From NCBI GenBank assembly GCA_034509755.1, contig CM067546.1:35672383-35736382 (forward strand): a stretch of 64,000 nt of DNA, given 5' to 3'. The notes below the pieces were generated by a model, which did not search any database, was not told the origin of the DNA, and saw only the letters and a list, made by a program, of their open reading frames with translations. Origin of the DNA: Anisodus tanguticus. Lineage: Eukaryota; Streptophyta; Magnoliopsida; Solanales; Solanaceae. Below, in pieces: positions 24,891 through 37,043 of this stretch (its first letter is position 1; each line of letters starts with the position of its first letter). Both the position numbers and the translations under genes were made by a program.

Positions 24891-25682
24891 GTTCAAAGGA
24901 AAAATGGAGTTGCATTTCTGTTGAGATCATATATTCCGAGTCAGTCTCAATCCAACTCGTTAAGAGTTACAAGTAGATTCGTGATCAGTGTAACAAAGGC
25001 TTCAACCATAGATACCCTCTTCATCTGTGCATTGGATTGATCTTTGCAACATGAGAAGTTAAAAGGTAGTTCAGCAAAGCACAGAAATTAGACATTTTAC
25101 GCGACTGCTACCATTATTCTTCAGCCAATGACAAACACACATTTCAGATGTTTTACACTACACCTTATACACGGGGGTAATCGGAGATGCTGCTTTTGGT
25201 GAAAAAACTACTCAAAAGTTGTCAGCACACTGATGGTTTCAGCACAGAAGCTGCAACATTGCTCCACGGCTATTCCTGTCAAGTGTCATAACTCCGACTA
25301 TAAAAGCACTATTTAGTGCCCATTAACTGTAAAATGAGCTCCTTTAATCGGGAGAGAGAGAGAGCCCATATAACAAATTTGAGCAAAGGAAATAAGGACA
25401 TGGAGTAATTAACCATAAAAAGTCAAGAGAAACAATGCCTTGAACACTTAATTGCATCAACATATTACATACATCACCAAAATACATGCACTTCACAAAT
25501 AAGCTCAAGCTACAAAAACTCCTATAGAAGAAGAGAAGAGCCAAACTATTGCCTAAACTGCAACATCATGTAAAGCATAAAATATTGCAGTGTGGCATAT
25601 ACTGTAGAGGCTGTTGACTGTACCGAAAATCAGAAACTTGGTACTCAGAAAAGCAAAATACTGGCTTGCAGTAAAAGAATAT
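24891..25682. other. Unassigned flank beside AK-HSDH fragment
   Basis: About 790 bp lies between the outer LTR and the aspartokinase-like fragment. I recognise no gene. A short GA run is at 25352-25364. On the minus strand this would be downstream (3' side) of the aspartokinase-like fragment, so old 3' untranslated sequence is possible but unproven. Confidence 0.4.
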
Positions 25683-25940
25683 AGATGGAGCACCAAGACA
25701 TGATGCAAATCGCGAGATGTCATAGAATACTCCATTGACTGTCACTTCAGCCCCAGCACCCGGACCACGCACTGCTAGAGGTTGCTTAGCACATCTTTCA
25801 GTCGTGAATGCACATGTTATCCAATCCTGAGAGTTGTGCAAATGGGTAACGATCCTCACTGTATCTTTGCCTCTAGACGGCCCCATTTCTGTTGACACGT
25901 CCGCGACTCCAATGTATCTCAAGACTTTCATATGCATCAA
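25683..25940 (-). pseudogene. 3'-end fragment of aspartokinase/homoserine dehydrogenase
   Basis: About 86 codons read VLRYIGVADVS, then a diverged stretch, then FTTERCAKQPLAVRGPGAGA, EVTVNGVFYDI and FASCLGAPS. The run AFTT...QPL.VRGPGAGA..T..G.F.DI.R.AS.LGAPS is the C-terminus of the bifunctional plant enzyme of aspartate-family amino acid synthesis, part of the homoserine dehydrogenase domain. The authentic protein stops at GAPS, but here the frame runs on for about 38 codons. There is no start codon in context and no upstream catalytic part in the window, and the middle of the fragment is poorly conserved. I read it as a captured or relic terminal exon. The identification is from memory of the family. 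Confidence 0.7.
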
Positions 25941-26436
25941 TTTTGTCAGATAAAATTAGCACAAATACAAGTAAAGAAAACATATATTACAAGCTTGTGA
26001 CCTACTCAATCTAGTGACAAAAGAGAATATTCTGTCATGCAAGGGCTGCTGCTGAACTAGATTGAATCACACAAAGACAATTCTTTTGACCTAATCAAAT
26101 GTTACGTACTTTAGAAATTAGCAACTTAAAATCTCTTGACATATTCCAGAGACATGATCAAACGTTACATACTCCAAAGATTGCATCAAGTCAGTAGTCA
26201 ATTAAAGAAGAACAACTCTACGTACCATGACTAATGTGGTACTTCTGCGATTAAAATTTTAACAGCATTTTCAAATCCACATATTTAATGATTTTCTTCC
26301 CTACTGTTCATTATTTTATAAAATGTTAATTTGCTCCCTACATCCTAACTGAATCTCCACATTTGACTTGGTACATATATGGAAGTAGCTTGCCCCCAGA
26401 GCTTAGTTTAACTGGCAAAGTTGAGGGATTTGTGAC
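25941..26436. other. Unassigned gap between AK-HSDH fragment and TNL
   Basis: No gene or repeat was recognised. The base composition is AT-rich. It sits between the fragment on the left and the TNL C-terminus on the right, and may hold the TNL 3' untranslated region. Confidence 0.4.
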
Positions 26437-27278
26437 TTAGATTAGAGGTTCGGGCCCAATTAAGCTGCCAGAGTAACATACAACAAATCCCAACATGTTA
26501 TCACATACGTACCAATTTTCATGCAACTTGACAGATACTTCTATCCGTTCCCTGATAGTGGAACCAGCTTGAGATCTTCTCAGGATGCACAATGGTAAGC
26601 ACTCTTTGTGACAAGGAATCTGAAGCGGATATGTCATGCTGCAAGGAAGAAATATTCTGACACGGGGCATGTGCAAACGAATTATAGATGGAATATGCTC
26701 CAATCTGCATACAATTCATCTAATTCTGGTGGAAGTTCTGGCAACTGTGTAAGACACTTACTCTATGTTAAGTCCAATGATAGAAGAGTACCAAGTTGGG
26801 CTATACTTCGAGGCAAATGCTCAAAATTATTACGCCTGAAATATAACTCTTTCAAAGAGGATAAGCATATCCATTGTCTTCCAGAAGTCCTCCATATATT
26901 AGGTTGCAGTAACTGACAACCAGAATTTTCAATGAGAAACACAAACTACACGAAGTAACCGAATAGATGATGGTAGTTCCTTTATCCCAGAGCCTTCCAG
27001 GGAAATCTCAAACTTCATCTTACTTCTTCCGAGGATCTCTGGAAATAACTCTAAACTAGAGCAACCCTCTAGATCCAGATATTCGAGAGATTCCACGTTA
27101 AGACGTGGAAACCTTTCAAGGTATCCACAATACTTCAAATTTAACAGAATCAGTTTTCTTCAAGATTACTACATTCTTGCAGATTCACATATTCCAAATT
27201 TGGCATCCCCGTGAAATCTGGTGTTCGCAACAGGCTTCTAGAGCTACTGAGATGAAGTGTTCGTAGAAGTGGAAAATG
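26437..27278 (-). pseudogene. TNL exon: LRRs and post-LRR domain
   Basis: It starts at a 3' splice site (CTTTTGAATACCAG, then CATTTTCC at 27278). Leucine-rich repeats of the TNL type follow: LLRTLHLSSSRSLLRTPDF, then LEYLDLEGCSSLELFPEIL and IKELPSSI. After a deletion come SSLKELYFRRNNFEHLPRSI and LTQLPELPPELDELYAD. The C-terminal C-JID-like part has SLQHDISASDSLSQRV, WFHYQGTDRSI and LHENWYVCDNMLGFVVCYSG. Shifts of frame occur near 27140, near 26930 and between WFHYQG and LHENWY (about 26530). Several repeats expected between IKELPSSI and SSLKEL are missing. Confidence 0.85.
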
Positions 27279-27531
27279 CTGGTATTCAAAAGACAGAAAG
27301 AATGAGATAGAAACACAAGAACAACCTGGAAAAACAATTATCATAAAATTATGGTGTTCTCCAGGATTTCGGTAATTAAAGATATAGATGCTTATCTTAT
27401 TTATTTAGAAATGACTGACAAGAAAATATAGCCGAAGAGAGAAATATTTGATTCTATAAAGAAGTGTAATATAAAATGGGAAAACAAATGTTTAAATTCG
27501 GAAGCAATGTATGGAAGCTCATAACAGTATA

Positions 27532-29969
27532 CAGGGTCGGCTCAAGGCCAAAGCCACTAACGCAATGGCTTTGTTTGGGCCCCATTTTTTATTAAATTTT
27601 ATGGCTAATTTGTAATACTTCTATGTAGTTTTAAATCTGTAAATTATTTTTCAAAAAACATAAAGATTGTATGTCTGAATTCACCATAGAAATAAGAAAA
27701 TTTGACTCTCGAAATCCAAATTGTGACACATAAATTGAGATATAGAGAGTACACAACCTTTATATAAAAAAAAAAGAATTTTTTTAGTGACGTGATTGAT
27801 TAGCTATATTGTCAATTGAATTTTTTTAGAATAAATTGATTTGAAAAAATTGTTAACAACTTTGCATTGTTCTTGACGATTATAAAACAATAATTAATGA
27901 ATTCTGTAACATCTCGTACTTTCGGGTCACGGTTTGAACCGCTAGGCGTGTGTAAATAGACACGAGCGTTGGAAAAATTTATGTTATATTTACGTATGCT
28001 AATAAAGAGCTTAGCATATAGAAGGATAAAACCCCGGAATAATTTTGGACGTAACAAGTGTGACAACGGGGAGCAGAAATAAATTTGGTGTGTGCACAAA
28101 GAGATTATGGGCTAGTGTCATATCACAAATTTATGACATTGAGCATATGAAGGTTTTATAAGTTATTAAGATTTAAGTGAATTGAGATCACGAAATTAAT
28201 TATGTGTATAATTAATTAATTGTGGGATTAATTAATTAAGAGGAGGGGACAAAGTGAGTGGAGTATTGCATGTGTAACCTTGTAGTAATTAGTCCTAAAT
28301 GACTAAGCTTAAGGAGCACATGGGGTGGAAGCCGTGAGAATTGGTGGGAGACCAAATCATAACATAATGCTAACTTATTGTCATCTTTTAAAGAGGGAGT
28401 TTATATCTTTGTTGAGAATTCATTTGGTGGACTAAAAAGAGGCGTTCAGCAAATATTGCATTTAGAAGCATTTCATCCTAGGTAGTAATTAGATAGCAAC
28501 TCACGATTAGTGTTAGGAAATTGGGAAAGAAAAATCGTGCAAGTACAGGAAGCTCGTAAATTTTGGTTTCATTCGAAAAGGAGAAATCATTCTAGCAACG
28601 TTCCAGCAGGATTAAAAGGGTTGGTTCCGTTATTATCGAGGTATGTTAAGGCAAATTATTTCTTTCTTTTGGCATGTTCCATGTAACGAAATATAACCGT
28701 GATATTGCTCTATAATTTATTCTACTCCTAGTAATTAAGAATATTCATGTTATTGATTCCTATGCTAAAAACATGTCTAAATATGTTCCTAAGTCCTTAT
28801 TGAGGCATACGGAAAAGGTGTTGACATTCACAGTGTTAACCAAAGGGGCAAGGATATTATTGTCATCCGATAAATTCAGGAAATGTTTTATTGTTATTCA
28901 TGCATTTTCATTTGCATTGCATTCATATATTACCCTGGACCCACCGGTGCTATGCACACTACTATATGGTAAATATTATATATATAGGGGATATGGGGAA
29001 AGGAAAATGCGTTATATACGCACACCACCTGCAGCTGGTACAGACTATCACAAAAGAGCCCGAAGAGGCCAATATGATGTGATGCATGTGTGTCTTATTG
29101 GGACGGGTTGCACGATCTGCAACACTAACATATGTTGGGACGGGTTGCACGATCCGCAACACTAACATATATATATACCGCATTTGCATCATGCATACAT
29201 TCATTAACCATTATAATGGTATGATGCCCACAGAGGCTGTTATGGTAAGGAAGATTCCCAAGGGGCTAATGTAAATGTATACCGCATTGTGCATAACATT
29301 TAGGCATATATATTAGGGCCCTCAGAGGCATTTACTGTTGGTCAGTTGTTTCGGTTTCAGTTATTGGTATATCCATGTTATGCTATTATTCATGCCTGAC
29401 ATACTCAGTACATCAGTCGTACTGACGTCCCTTTTGTTGGGGGACGCTGCGTTTCATGCCTGCAGGTTCAGTTAAAGAAGGCGACGGTTCACGCTAGTAG
29501 GTTGCTGGTTCAGCTGATGTTGGAACACGCTATTTGTTTCAGAGTTGCAGTTTGGTCGTGGTACATTATTTTTACATCCGCATATGGGTATGGCAGGGTT
29601 CTGTCCCATCCTTGTGATGTCATGTATTCTTTAGAGGCTTGTAGACATATGTCTTGTGGTTAATTGTCATGTGTGGCCTTGTCGGCCTTGGTATGGGTAT
29701 GTATATATGAAAATTGGATTTCTGGTTAAGATTTTCTATAATCTTTTTTAGCTTAATCCGTATTTAATTATGATTAGGTGTTGGATGTACGATTGGTGGG
29801 ATCCGGGTGCCCGTCGCGGCCCCTACGGTTTGGGTCGTGACAACTTCGCATCTAAAAAAGCTAGAAAATAGACTTTAAATAAAAATATATTTCACGATCT
29901 TTTTTTTAAAAAATAGGGTCTCTCTCTGAAGTTTGACTTTAGATCTCCAATCTTGTTGAGACGACCCTA
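27532..29969. mobile_element. hAT-like MITE, interrupted by a solo LTR
   Basis: The left end CAGGGTCGGCTCAA (27532) and right end TTGAGACGACCCTA (to 29969) form imperfect terminal inverted repeats. The flanks ACAGTATA (27524-27531) and CCAGTATA (29970-29977) form an 8-bp target duplication with one mismatch, the hAT signature. Without the solo LTR at 27905-29842 the element is about 0.5 kb and non-coding, so it depended on a transposase from elsewhere. It lies in a TNL intron. Confidence 0.7.
27905..29842 (+). mobile_element. Solo LTR, family A (1938 bp), inside the MITE
   Basis: It runs from TGTAACATCTCGTACTTTC to TTTGGGTCGTGACA. The flanks AATTC (27900-27904) and ACTTC (29843-29847) match at 4 of 5 bases. 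It is a relative of the minus-strand copy at 516-2458. It contains GGGACGCTGCGTTTCATGCC (about 29442), a block also found in the related LTRs to the right. No internal region remains. Confidence 0.82.
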
Positions 29970-30632
29970 CCAGTATACAATTTAGGAAAATTGTTATACA
30001 AAATGAACTCATTTTGTTTTAATTAGCATTTATTCTGTCACGTTAGGTACAACCTATGATGACATACATATCTTACTAGGAAATGTTTGAATGAGTTTTA
30101 AAATTGAGATTCTAAGTTAAAACGAGGATCGGAATGTCACGACCCAAATCGGAGGGTCATGACGGGCATCCGGACCTTACTTGTTGAGTACCACTAATCA
30201 TATATATATCATATATCTGTAATTTCGCATGGCCCACGAGGCCACCACGAGATACCCCGCTGACATATGAAAATAGTAAATTGGAAATGAGCTATGTAAA
30301 ATCTTAATCAAAAGGACACAACCAATATACATATACATACTAAGGCTGACAAGGTCATACACGAATACTATACACAGGACATCTGTCTACAAGTCTTTAA
30401 AGAGTATGTGACATCACAAGGTCGGGACAGGGGCCCGCTATACCCCAACGCATAACAAAAATATTGTATCACTACTAGACTGCAACTATGGAACAAATAG
30501 AGTGCTCTAATAGCAGCTGGACCAGCAACCCACTAGTGCAGACCGTCTCCATGTCTACCTGAGCCTACGAGCATGAAACGCAGTGTCCCCCAACAAAAGG
30601 AACGTCAGTACGACTGATGTATCGAGTATGTC

Positions 30633-33215
30633 TGTTACACCCTGTATTTTTCGCACTCGTATGCATCGTAAATAAAGTAACATAAAGTCCAGTGAGGCTA
30701 AGATCTAATATTAGGATGAAAATAAGCTTAAACAAGTATTATGAAAGCTTCGTAAGATTTCTGGGTCAAACGAATCAAAGAAACTAAGTTCGTAGAAACT
30801 CGGGTCAAACGAATCAAAGAAAATAAACTTAAATAAGTGTTATGAAAGCTTCATAAAATTCATAGTATATAAGTTTTTATGGGGTGCATAATATATCTAC
30901 ATTCAATTTCAGTGAGTCTACTTTCCAATGCAATAAACCGTTCGGCAAACGAAGCTCTGTATAAAAGGTTATGCGCGTTTTAACAACACTGCACTGCAAA
31001 GCAGCCGCCCGGGTCTCACTCGAGGCAGTGGCCGACCTTTGGCCCTTTGAATTAAGATGTAGACTTCATTTCAACCAAATTCTTCACCAAACTTCGTCCA
31101 CAACTCTCCAACATCCTTATCTACATGTATCCAAGGTTTAAAGCCAAATTGAAGAGAAATCAATCCAATCTTTCATCAAAGTGTTGGAAACCACAAGAAC
31201 AACAAGGCTATGGTATTGTGGTGTGATTTAGGGTTATGGTAAGCTGAAACAGCCGTGGGGTTTGAGTCATATATACTTATTAAGGTAAGTTTAACATCCA
31301 TGTGGTTGTGCATAAGCTTAATTCCATGTTGGTGAGGTTGTTGAAGAAAAACACTACAAGATGGCATTGAAATAGCATAAGCTATGACTATTGTTTTGTT
31401 GGACTGTTTTGAGATTATAAATATGGGTTCTAATGTCTGGAAACTATGGAATATCATCTGGTTATATTGTGATTATTGTTGTTAAGACTATCCATGTATT
31501 AATTAAGTGAAATAGAGTGAAAAACGTATAGAAACTACGAATAGAAAGTAGAGTTTAAAGGGTAAACTTGTGGACTATTTTGGAAGCATGTTGTAGATGT
31601 TTTAAACTAGGAATCATATGGTACACATAAGTGGTCGGAAGGCTATGAACTGATTTATGGAATAAGACTTGGATTCGAATTATGTTTGTTATTCGTTAAA
31701 AAAAGAGCTTGCTGCTCAAAGTGGTTGTTGAAGAAATCGGAAAGCTTATTGTGAATTGTATTGATGTTGTTTGAATTGTCGGAATTTTCTTATATTGTTG
31801 AGGGTATGGATGGATGGGATTGGTTATTGATATTGTTGTTTGGTGCTATTTTGAATTTGGGGAAGTGAGGAAATGTAGGGGAAATGCTGCTCGATTTTCC
31901 GCAAGAGAGTTACTAGCTTAGGAATACGTTTGAGTCCTTCCGTGGCATTAACCATAGTTCAAATACCTTGATGTAGGTTGAAGTACTACAGGCAATACAT
32001 GGAGTCTTTAGAAACAAGGTATGTTAAGGTAAATTATTTCTTTCTTTGGCATATTCTAAGTACGAAACGTAAACGTAATAATGTCCAATAAATGATTCTA
32101 CTTTTAGTAGTGAAGAATGTTCATGTTATTCATTCCTATTGTCAAAGCATGTCTAAATACATTCCTAAATCTCTATTGAGGTATATGAAAAAGATGTTAG
32201 TATTCATAATGTTAATCGGAGGTGAAGCGACATTACATCACTCCGACAAACTTATAGTGTCATATTATCATATCATTCATGCATTATATTCATGTACATA
32301 CCTTGACCTCAAAGGAGTTATATACTCTACTATATGTATGCATTATATATGTATGGGGCATGGAAAAAGGGATACGGCGTTATATACGCACACCACCTGC
32401 AGTTGCTACATATATACATGATGATGATTATGCCTACAGAGGCTGATATGATATGATAGGATGCTCACAGAGGCTTGATAGCATTTTATACGCGGATGTA
32501 TATGTATGACAACATTGTGCATGACATTTAGGCATATTATGGCCCTCAGAGGCATTCTACACAGACATGATACTTATGCATATTATGGCCCTCAGAGGCA
32601 TTCTGCACAGACATGGTACTTAGGCATATTATGGCCCTCAAAGGCATTCTCTACTGGTTGGTTGTTTCTTGTCTCATGTTACTTTCATGTGTATGTTATG
32701 TTATTCTTCATGTCTGACATACTAGGTACATCAGTCGTACCGACGTCCCTTTTGTTGAGGGACGCTGCGTTTCATGCCAGCAGGCTCAGGTAAAGAGTGT
32801 GACGGTTCGCACTAGTAGGTTGCTGGTTCAGCTGATATTAGAGCACTCTATTTGTTCCAGAGTTGAAGTCTGGTCGTGATATGATATTTTGGATATGCAT
32901 AGGGGTATGACGGGGCCCTGTCCCGACCTTATGATGTTACGTACTCTTTAGAGGCTTGTAGACAGTTATCATGTGTATAGTAGTCATGTATGGCCTTGTG
33001 GGCCTTAGTATGTATATATCCATAGGTTGGGTTCTTCCGTTTGCAAGAGTTTACACAGTATATTTTCAGTTTATTGTTCCCATGTGTCAGTAGGATATTT
33101 GGTGACGGTCCTCGTGGCCATGATTAATTATGATTAGATGCTAATTATAGGATTAGTGGTACTCGGCAAGTAAGGTCCGGGTGCCCGTCATGACCCTCTA
33201 TTTTGGGTCGTGACA
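30633..33215 (+). mobile_element. Solo LTR nested inside the family B LTR (2583 bp)
   Basis: It runs from TGTTACACCCTGTATTTTTC to TTTTGGGTCGTGACA with perfect target duplications ATGTC (30628-30632 and 33216-33220). Its 3' half is a close relative of the host LTR in the opposite orientation. It carries a 46-bp tandem repeat at 32532-32660. An open stretch beginning MSKYIPKSLLRYM near 32148 has relatives in neighbouring LTRs, but I do not call it a gene. Confidence 0.88.
32532..32660 (+). repeat. 46-bp tandem repeat inside nested LTR
   Basis: GCATATTATGGCCCTCA starts at 32532, 32578 and 32624, so the period is 46 bp with two full copies and a partial third. A two-copy version in reverse orientation occurs in the host LTR near 33288-33358. 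Confidence 0.9.
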
Positions 33216-34983
33216 ATGTCAGGAATGAAGAACAATATAATAGAGACCGGAAAGTAACATGAGACAAGAAACAACCAACCAGTAGAGAATGCCTCTGAGG
33301 GCCATAATATGCATAAGTATCATGTCTGTGTAGAATGCCTCTGAGGGCCATAATACGCCTAAATGCCATGCACAATGCGGTTATGCATATACATATGCGT
33401 GTATAACGCCATCAAGCCTCTGTGGGCATCCCATCATATCATATCCGCCTATGTGAGCATAATCATTATCGTGTATATCTATATCAGCTGCAGGTGGTGT
33501 ACGTATATAACGCCGTATCCATTTTCCCATTCCCTATACATATATAATGCATACATATAGTAGAGTATATAACTCCTATGGGGTCAAGGTATGTACATGA
33601 ATATAATGCATGAATGATATGATAATAAGACACTATAAGTTTTTCGGAGTGATGCAAAGTCGCTTCACCTCCGATTAACATTATAACTACTAACATCTTT
33701 TCCATATACCTCAATAGGGATTTAGGAACATATTTAGACATGCTTTGAAAAATAGGAATGAATAACATGAACATCCTTAACTACTAAGAGTAGAATCATT
33801 TATGAGACAATATCACATTTACGTTTCATACTTAGAACATGCTAAACGAAAGAAGGATTTGCCTTAACATACCTTAGTCATTTTGTGTCCATAATACAAC
33901 TAAAGCAACCCGTAATGCACCCCAATCATATTTTCCAAAAAATCCTCTTCTTCCACCTTACTTCACTTCGAAGAAAGCCGGGATTACAACTCAACGATAA
34001 ACGGAACAACGAGATTAAAGCGGTGAGCAAAACCCATAAGTTGTTTGTGAGAAGAATTAAATGTGTTCTTTAAAATATAACCCACGTTATTTGTTGGTGA
34101 GAATCTCACGTTCCTGGTTCCATAAGTATTTACAGCAAAAGTTGTTTTTTCCCTAAGTGAAGTTATCAATACAACTTGTTCATAAGAGACTTAAGAATCT
34201 TTTGCCCTTACATGTGGGGCCCTATGGCCATGTATTATCAATTACTCACTAAAGTTTCCACCAAACTTATCATTTTGGTGCCACACATTCAACATTCACG
34301 TGAATATGTCCCCAACTATTTATGCACCAACCTCAATTAATGTGTTTATTTCCACTACAATTTATCAAATTACATACGTAATTAATTTCCTGATCTCAAT
34401 TCACTCTAACATTAATCATTTTTAACAAACTTCATATATTCATTATCATAATCATATTATATATAGTACTAATCCATAGCCTCTTTGGTACACAAGAATT
34501 ATTATTTCCAACCATCATCGTCACACTTTTAAGTATGAATTCATTTCGGGACTTCATCTTCTTGTACAATGAGCTCTTTATTTGCATACGTAAATATGAC
34601 CAAAATTCTTTAAGGTCTTTATAACTTGTTTCATATTCCGTACCTTGACGAAACTTGTTTCTCTAACTCGTTTAACCTCTAATTCCCCCGTAACCTCTTC
34701 AACATTGATATAAATCTTCTATAAATTCATGAATGACCTCAATCTCATTAAACGCATGTGTATTTACCACAATGTATCCTAAAGATAAAGCACGGGGTGT
34801 TACACGGAAGATTTGAGGTTTTGGAATTAATAACTTTTTCATCATAGTTCTAGGACATATCAATTTAGAAAGTATCTCAAATTAAACGGGAAGAAAGAAA
34901 TAATATTTGCTCAATGTCACTAAATTAAAGGATAATTATATTTGAGAGAAAAACAAATATAAAATAAAATTCAGCTATTGTAC

Positions 34984-35150
34984 CTTTATTTCTCTCGATA
35001 AAATGAGGAACCAGTGAACTGTGCATGAGATCAACATGAACAAGTCTTTGGGCTTCAAAAGTTGCGGGCAATGACTCATAAGGATAGTCATTCCAGACTA
35101 ACCAACGCAAGTTGTTGGGCAGATACTCAATGTAGCCGTTATGGCGATTG
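34984..35150 (-). pseudogene. TNL exon: start of LRR region
   Basis: Reading leftwards from about 35130 the sequence gives YIEYLPNNLRWLVWNDYPY, then ESLPATFEAQRLVHVDL and MHSSLV, the conserved entry to the TNL LRR domain. It ends at the donor at 34983. The right (5') limit is unclear: a TGA in the same frame lies near 35143-35145, and a SINE and Copia-1 follow. The final codons before the donor appear shifted relative to the family. Confidence 0.82.
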
Positions 35151-35226
35151 GATCAACCATTATTGTACGAATTAAAGGGCATCCCGGTGCACTAAGCTCG
35201 CAGGGTCCGAGGAAGGGTCGAACCAT

Positions 35227-36411
35227 TGTTGGTTACAAATATGCAGAAAATGAAAATTACAAGTAACTGCTAAGGATTACAAGAACTGAAATTACAATTG
35301 AACAATAAACTGAAATTACAATGAACTTGAAGAATAAACTGAAACAGTTTTTGGTATGCTGAGTCGAGTGTTTGCACTCTGTCTTTAAGACAATATTGCC
35401 CTGTATGTATCATTTCTACATCCTGGACAATTGTCTCTCAAGATAAAACAGCAAATGAACAAGTGAGCAAAGGAAACTCAAATGCTACCGTGAAGAATTT
35501 TGAGTAATGAAATGATGTTGGAAGGTTTGTAGGAAGACTGATTTCGTTTCTGTTTGTGTTAAGTGTAGCTCAACAATGGTGACAAAGGGTCCTTTATATA
35601 GTTGAAAGAGAGGCTCATGAACTGCCCACATAAGTGTCATTACTGGCCAAGTAATGGCAATTATGGAGGTAGTAATTCACCAAAATAAATGGTGAATTTG
35701 ATGTACAACAGATGGCATTTAGGAAGAGTAATTCACCCAAAATAAATGGCTGAATTGAGTGTTGTTGACGTTTCTGTTTTCTGCCCAATCTGACTTTCTT
35801 GAAACTTCAGAGACCAAACCGTACATATTGAAAGTTCAGAGACCAAACTGTACATATGAAACTTCAGGGACCAAACTGTACATATGGCAAAGTTCTCTGG
35901 TCCCCGGACCCGGACCGGACGGGAGGGCGGGCGGCGGCGGCGCGCGTGTGGGCTTTCCTGGAACCGAAGAACACGCCTAGAGAACCAGAGAACCCGGAAC
36001 CCGGACCCGGACCGGACCGGATGGGACGGGCGAGCGGCGGCGCGTGTGTGGGCTTTCCTCGAACTGAAGCGCATCTAGGTCCTCCCTCCTTTAAACACAT
36101 AGGATACCCCTTGGGGTCCCAAACCCCAAGCCAACTTTGAGACTTATAAACAAAACAATTCTTTCTTCCTCCATCGATGAGGGAGAATTGATCTCAATAC
36201 CACACTTTTCTATGCTTCAAACACCTCACTTCGTGGACCAATATCTCTTTCATTTCTCAACGAAATTTGACGATCCTTGGCCCTATGGTCATCTACTTAC
36301 TTAGTAGATTATGCATATGTGAAGAACCGAATTCTCCAACATGCGAAACACTAGTGTTTAAGCCGTTAAAGTTGGTCGGAAGTAACTCCCACCAAAGGCA
36401 AATTTCCAACA
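35227..36411 (-). repeat. Copia-1 3' LTR (1185 bp)
   Basis: It keeps about 0.45 kb that the 5' LTR has lost. The TATA sequence CTATATAAAGG (minus strand) is at about 35597-35607. A GC-rich part (35905-36075) holds two related copies of a CGGGCGGCGGCG...GTGTGGGCTTTCCT block, unlike the AT-rich surroundings. Confidence 0.88.
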
Positions 36412-37043
36412 ATCCCCTCTTGAAAGAGATTTTGGCGCTCACATGGTGCCTTTTCATTTCCAGCAATATTTCAGCGGACCGATGTTGCATAAGGAGAGGT
36501 AGCTTCAGCTTTGAACCTTCCATAGTTAAATACCATTGGACTTACTTATTGCGCGGTGAACGTGATGTCTTGAACCGTCAGTGTTTAGTGTAAGCCAAGT
36601 CAATAGTACCAACACAACAAATTCCCTTACTCTCTTCTTCGTAATGTTTTGTCCGTTGTGGCCATGGACAACTTCTTGGACTCTTAAGTGCGTTCATTTG
36701 AGGCGGCCCGTCCTCACACTTAAATAGGTGGTCTCCTACAAGGTATCCTGCTATACCCCATTTCACAAGTGTTAGGAACCATTAAAAGTTTTCCAAAACC
36801 TAACCTCAGCTGTTGAGGATCATTAAAAGTTTTGAAAACTTAACCTTTACCTATACTGCAGATAGCACTTAACGTCTATCGTGGGAACGACTTTGAATTT
36901 GGTGTTTCTTTACAGAAATCACTATCCGAAGTGCTCATGCTTCCACTGAAGCGATCAACTGAACCTTTACAACTTAGTTTTCCCATTGAACCAAATTACT
37001 GGGATCTCCAATTAGTAAGGTTGGGTTACCACCGTATTGGTCC
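36412..37043 (-). other. Copia-1 3' untranslated region
   Basis: About 630 bp lies between the RNase H stop and the 3' LTR. It includes a 62-codon open stretch without an ATG start (36578-36766) that is also open in Copia-2 at 50334-50522, with about six amino-acid differences. Its coding status is unproven. Confidence 0.55.

Larger units (their letters stand above)
30135..34804 (-). mobile_element. Solo LTR, family B, interrupted by an inverted relative
   Basis: On the minus strand it begins TGTAACACCCCGTGCTTTA and ends TTTGGGTCGTGACA, with perfect target duplications CGGAA (30130-30134 and 34805-34809). Minus the inner insertion (30633-33215 plus one 5-bp copy) it is about 2.08 kb. No coding interior is present. 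Its right part (33216-34804) is the reverse complement of sequence inside the inner LTR over hundreds of bases. Confidence 0.88.
27279..34983 (-). other. TNL intron filled with mobile elements
   Basis: The donor is GTACAATAG at 34983 leftwards, after ...AAATAAAG. The acceptor is AATACCAG ending at 27279. Of about 7.7 kb, all but roughly 0.6 kb consists of the MITE with its solo LTR and the nested solo LTRs at 30135-34804. The reading frames on the two sides do not join cleanly, probably because of an indel shortly before the donor. Confidence 0.6.

Noticed and set aside
32148..32421. Open stretch MSKYIPKSLLRYM... conserved in three LTRs (28773, 32148, 33484-33774 reverse) as a possible new gene.
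   Set aside because: All copies lie inside related LTR sequence and are expected to look alike; amino-acid and silent differences appear equally frequent by eye, and frames are broken in the copy at 28773.
35759..36140. Proline/arginine-rich open frames in the GC-rich part of Copia LTRs.
   Set aside because: Frames are open on both strands because GC-rich DNA has few stops; the region is an LTR.
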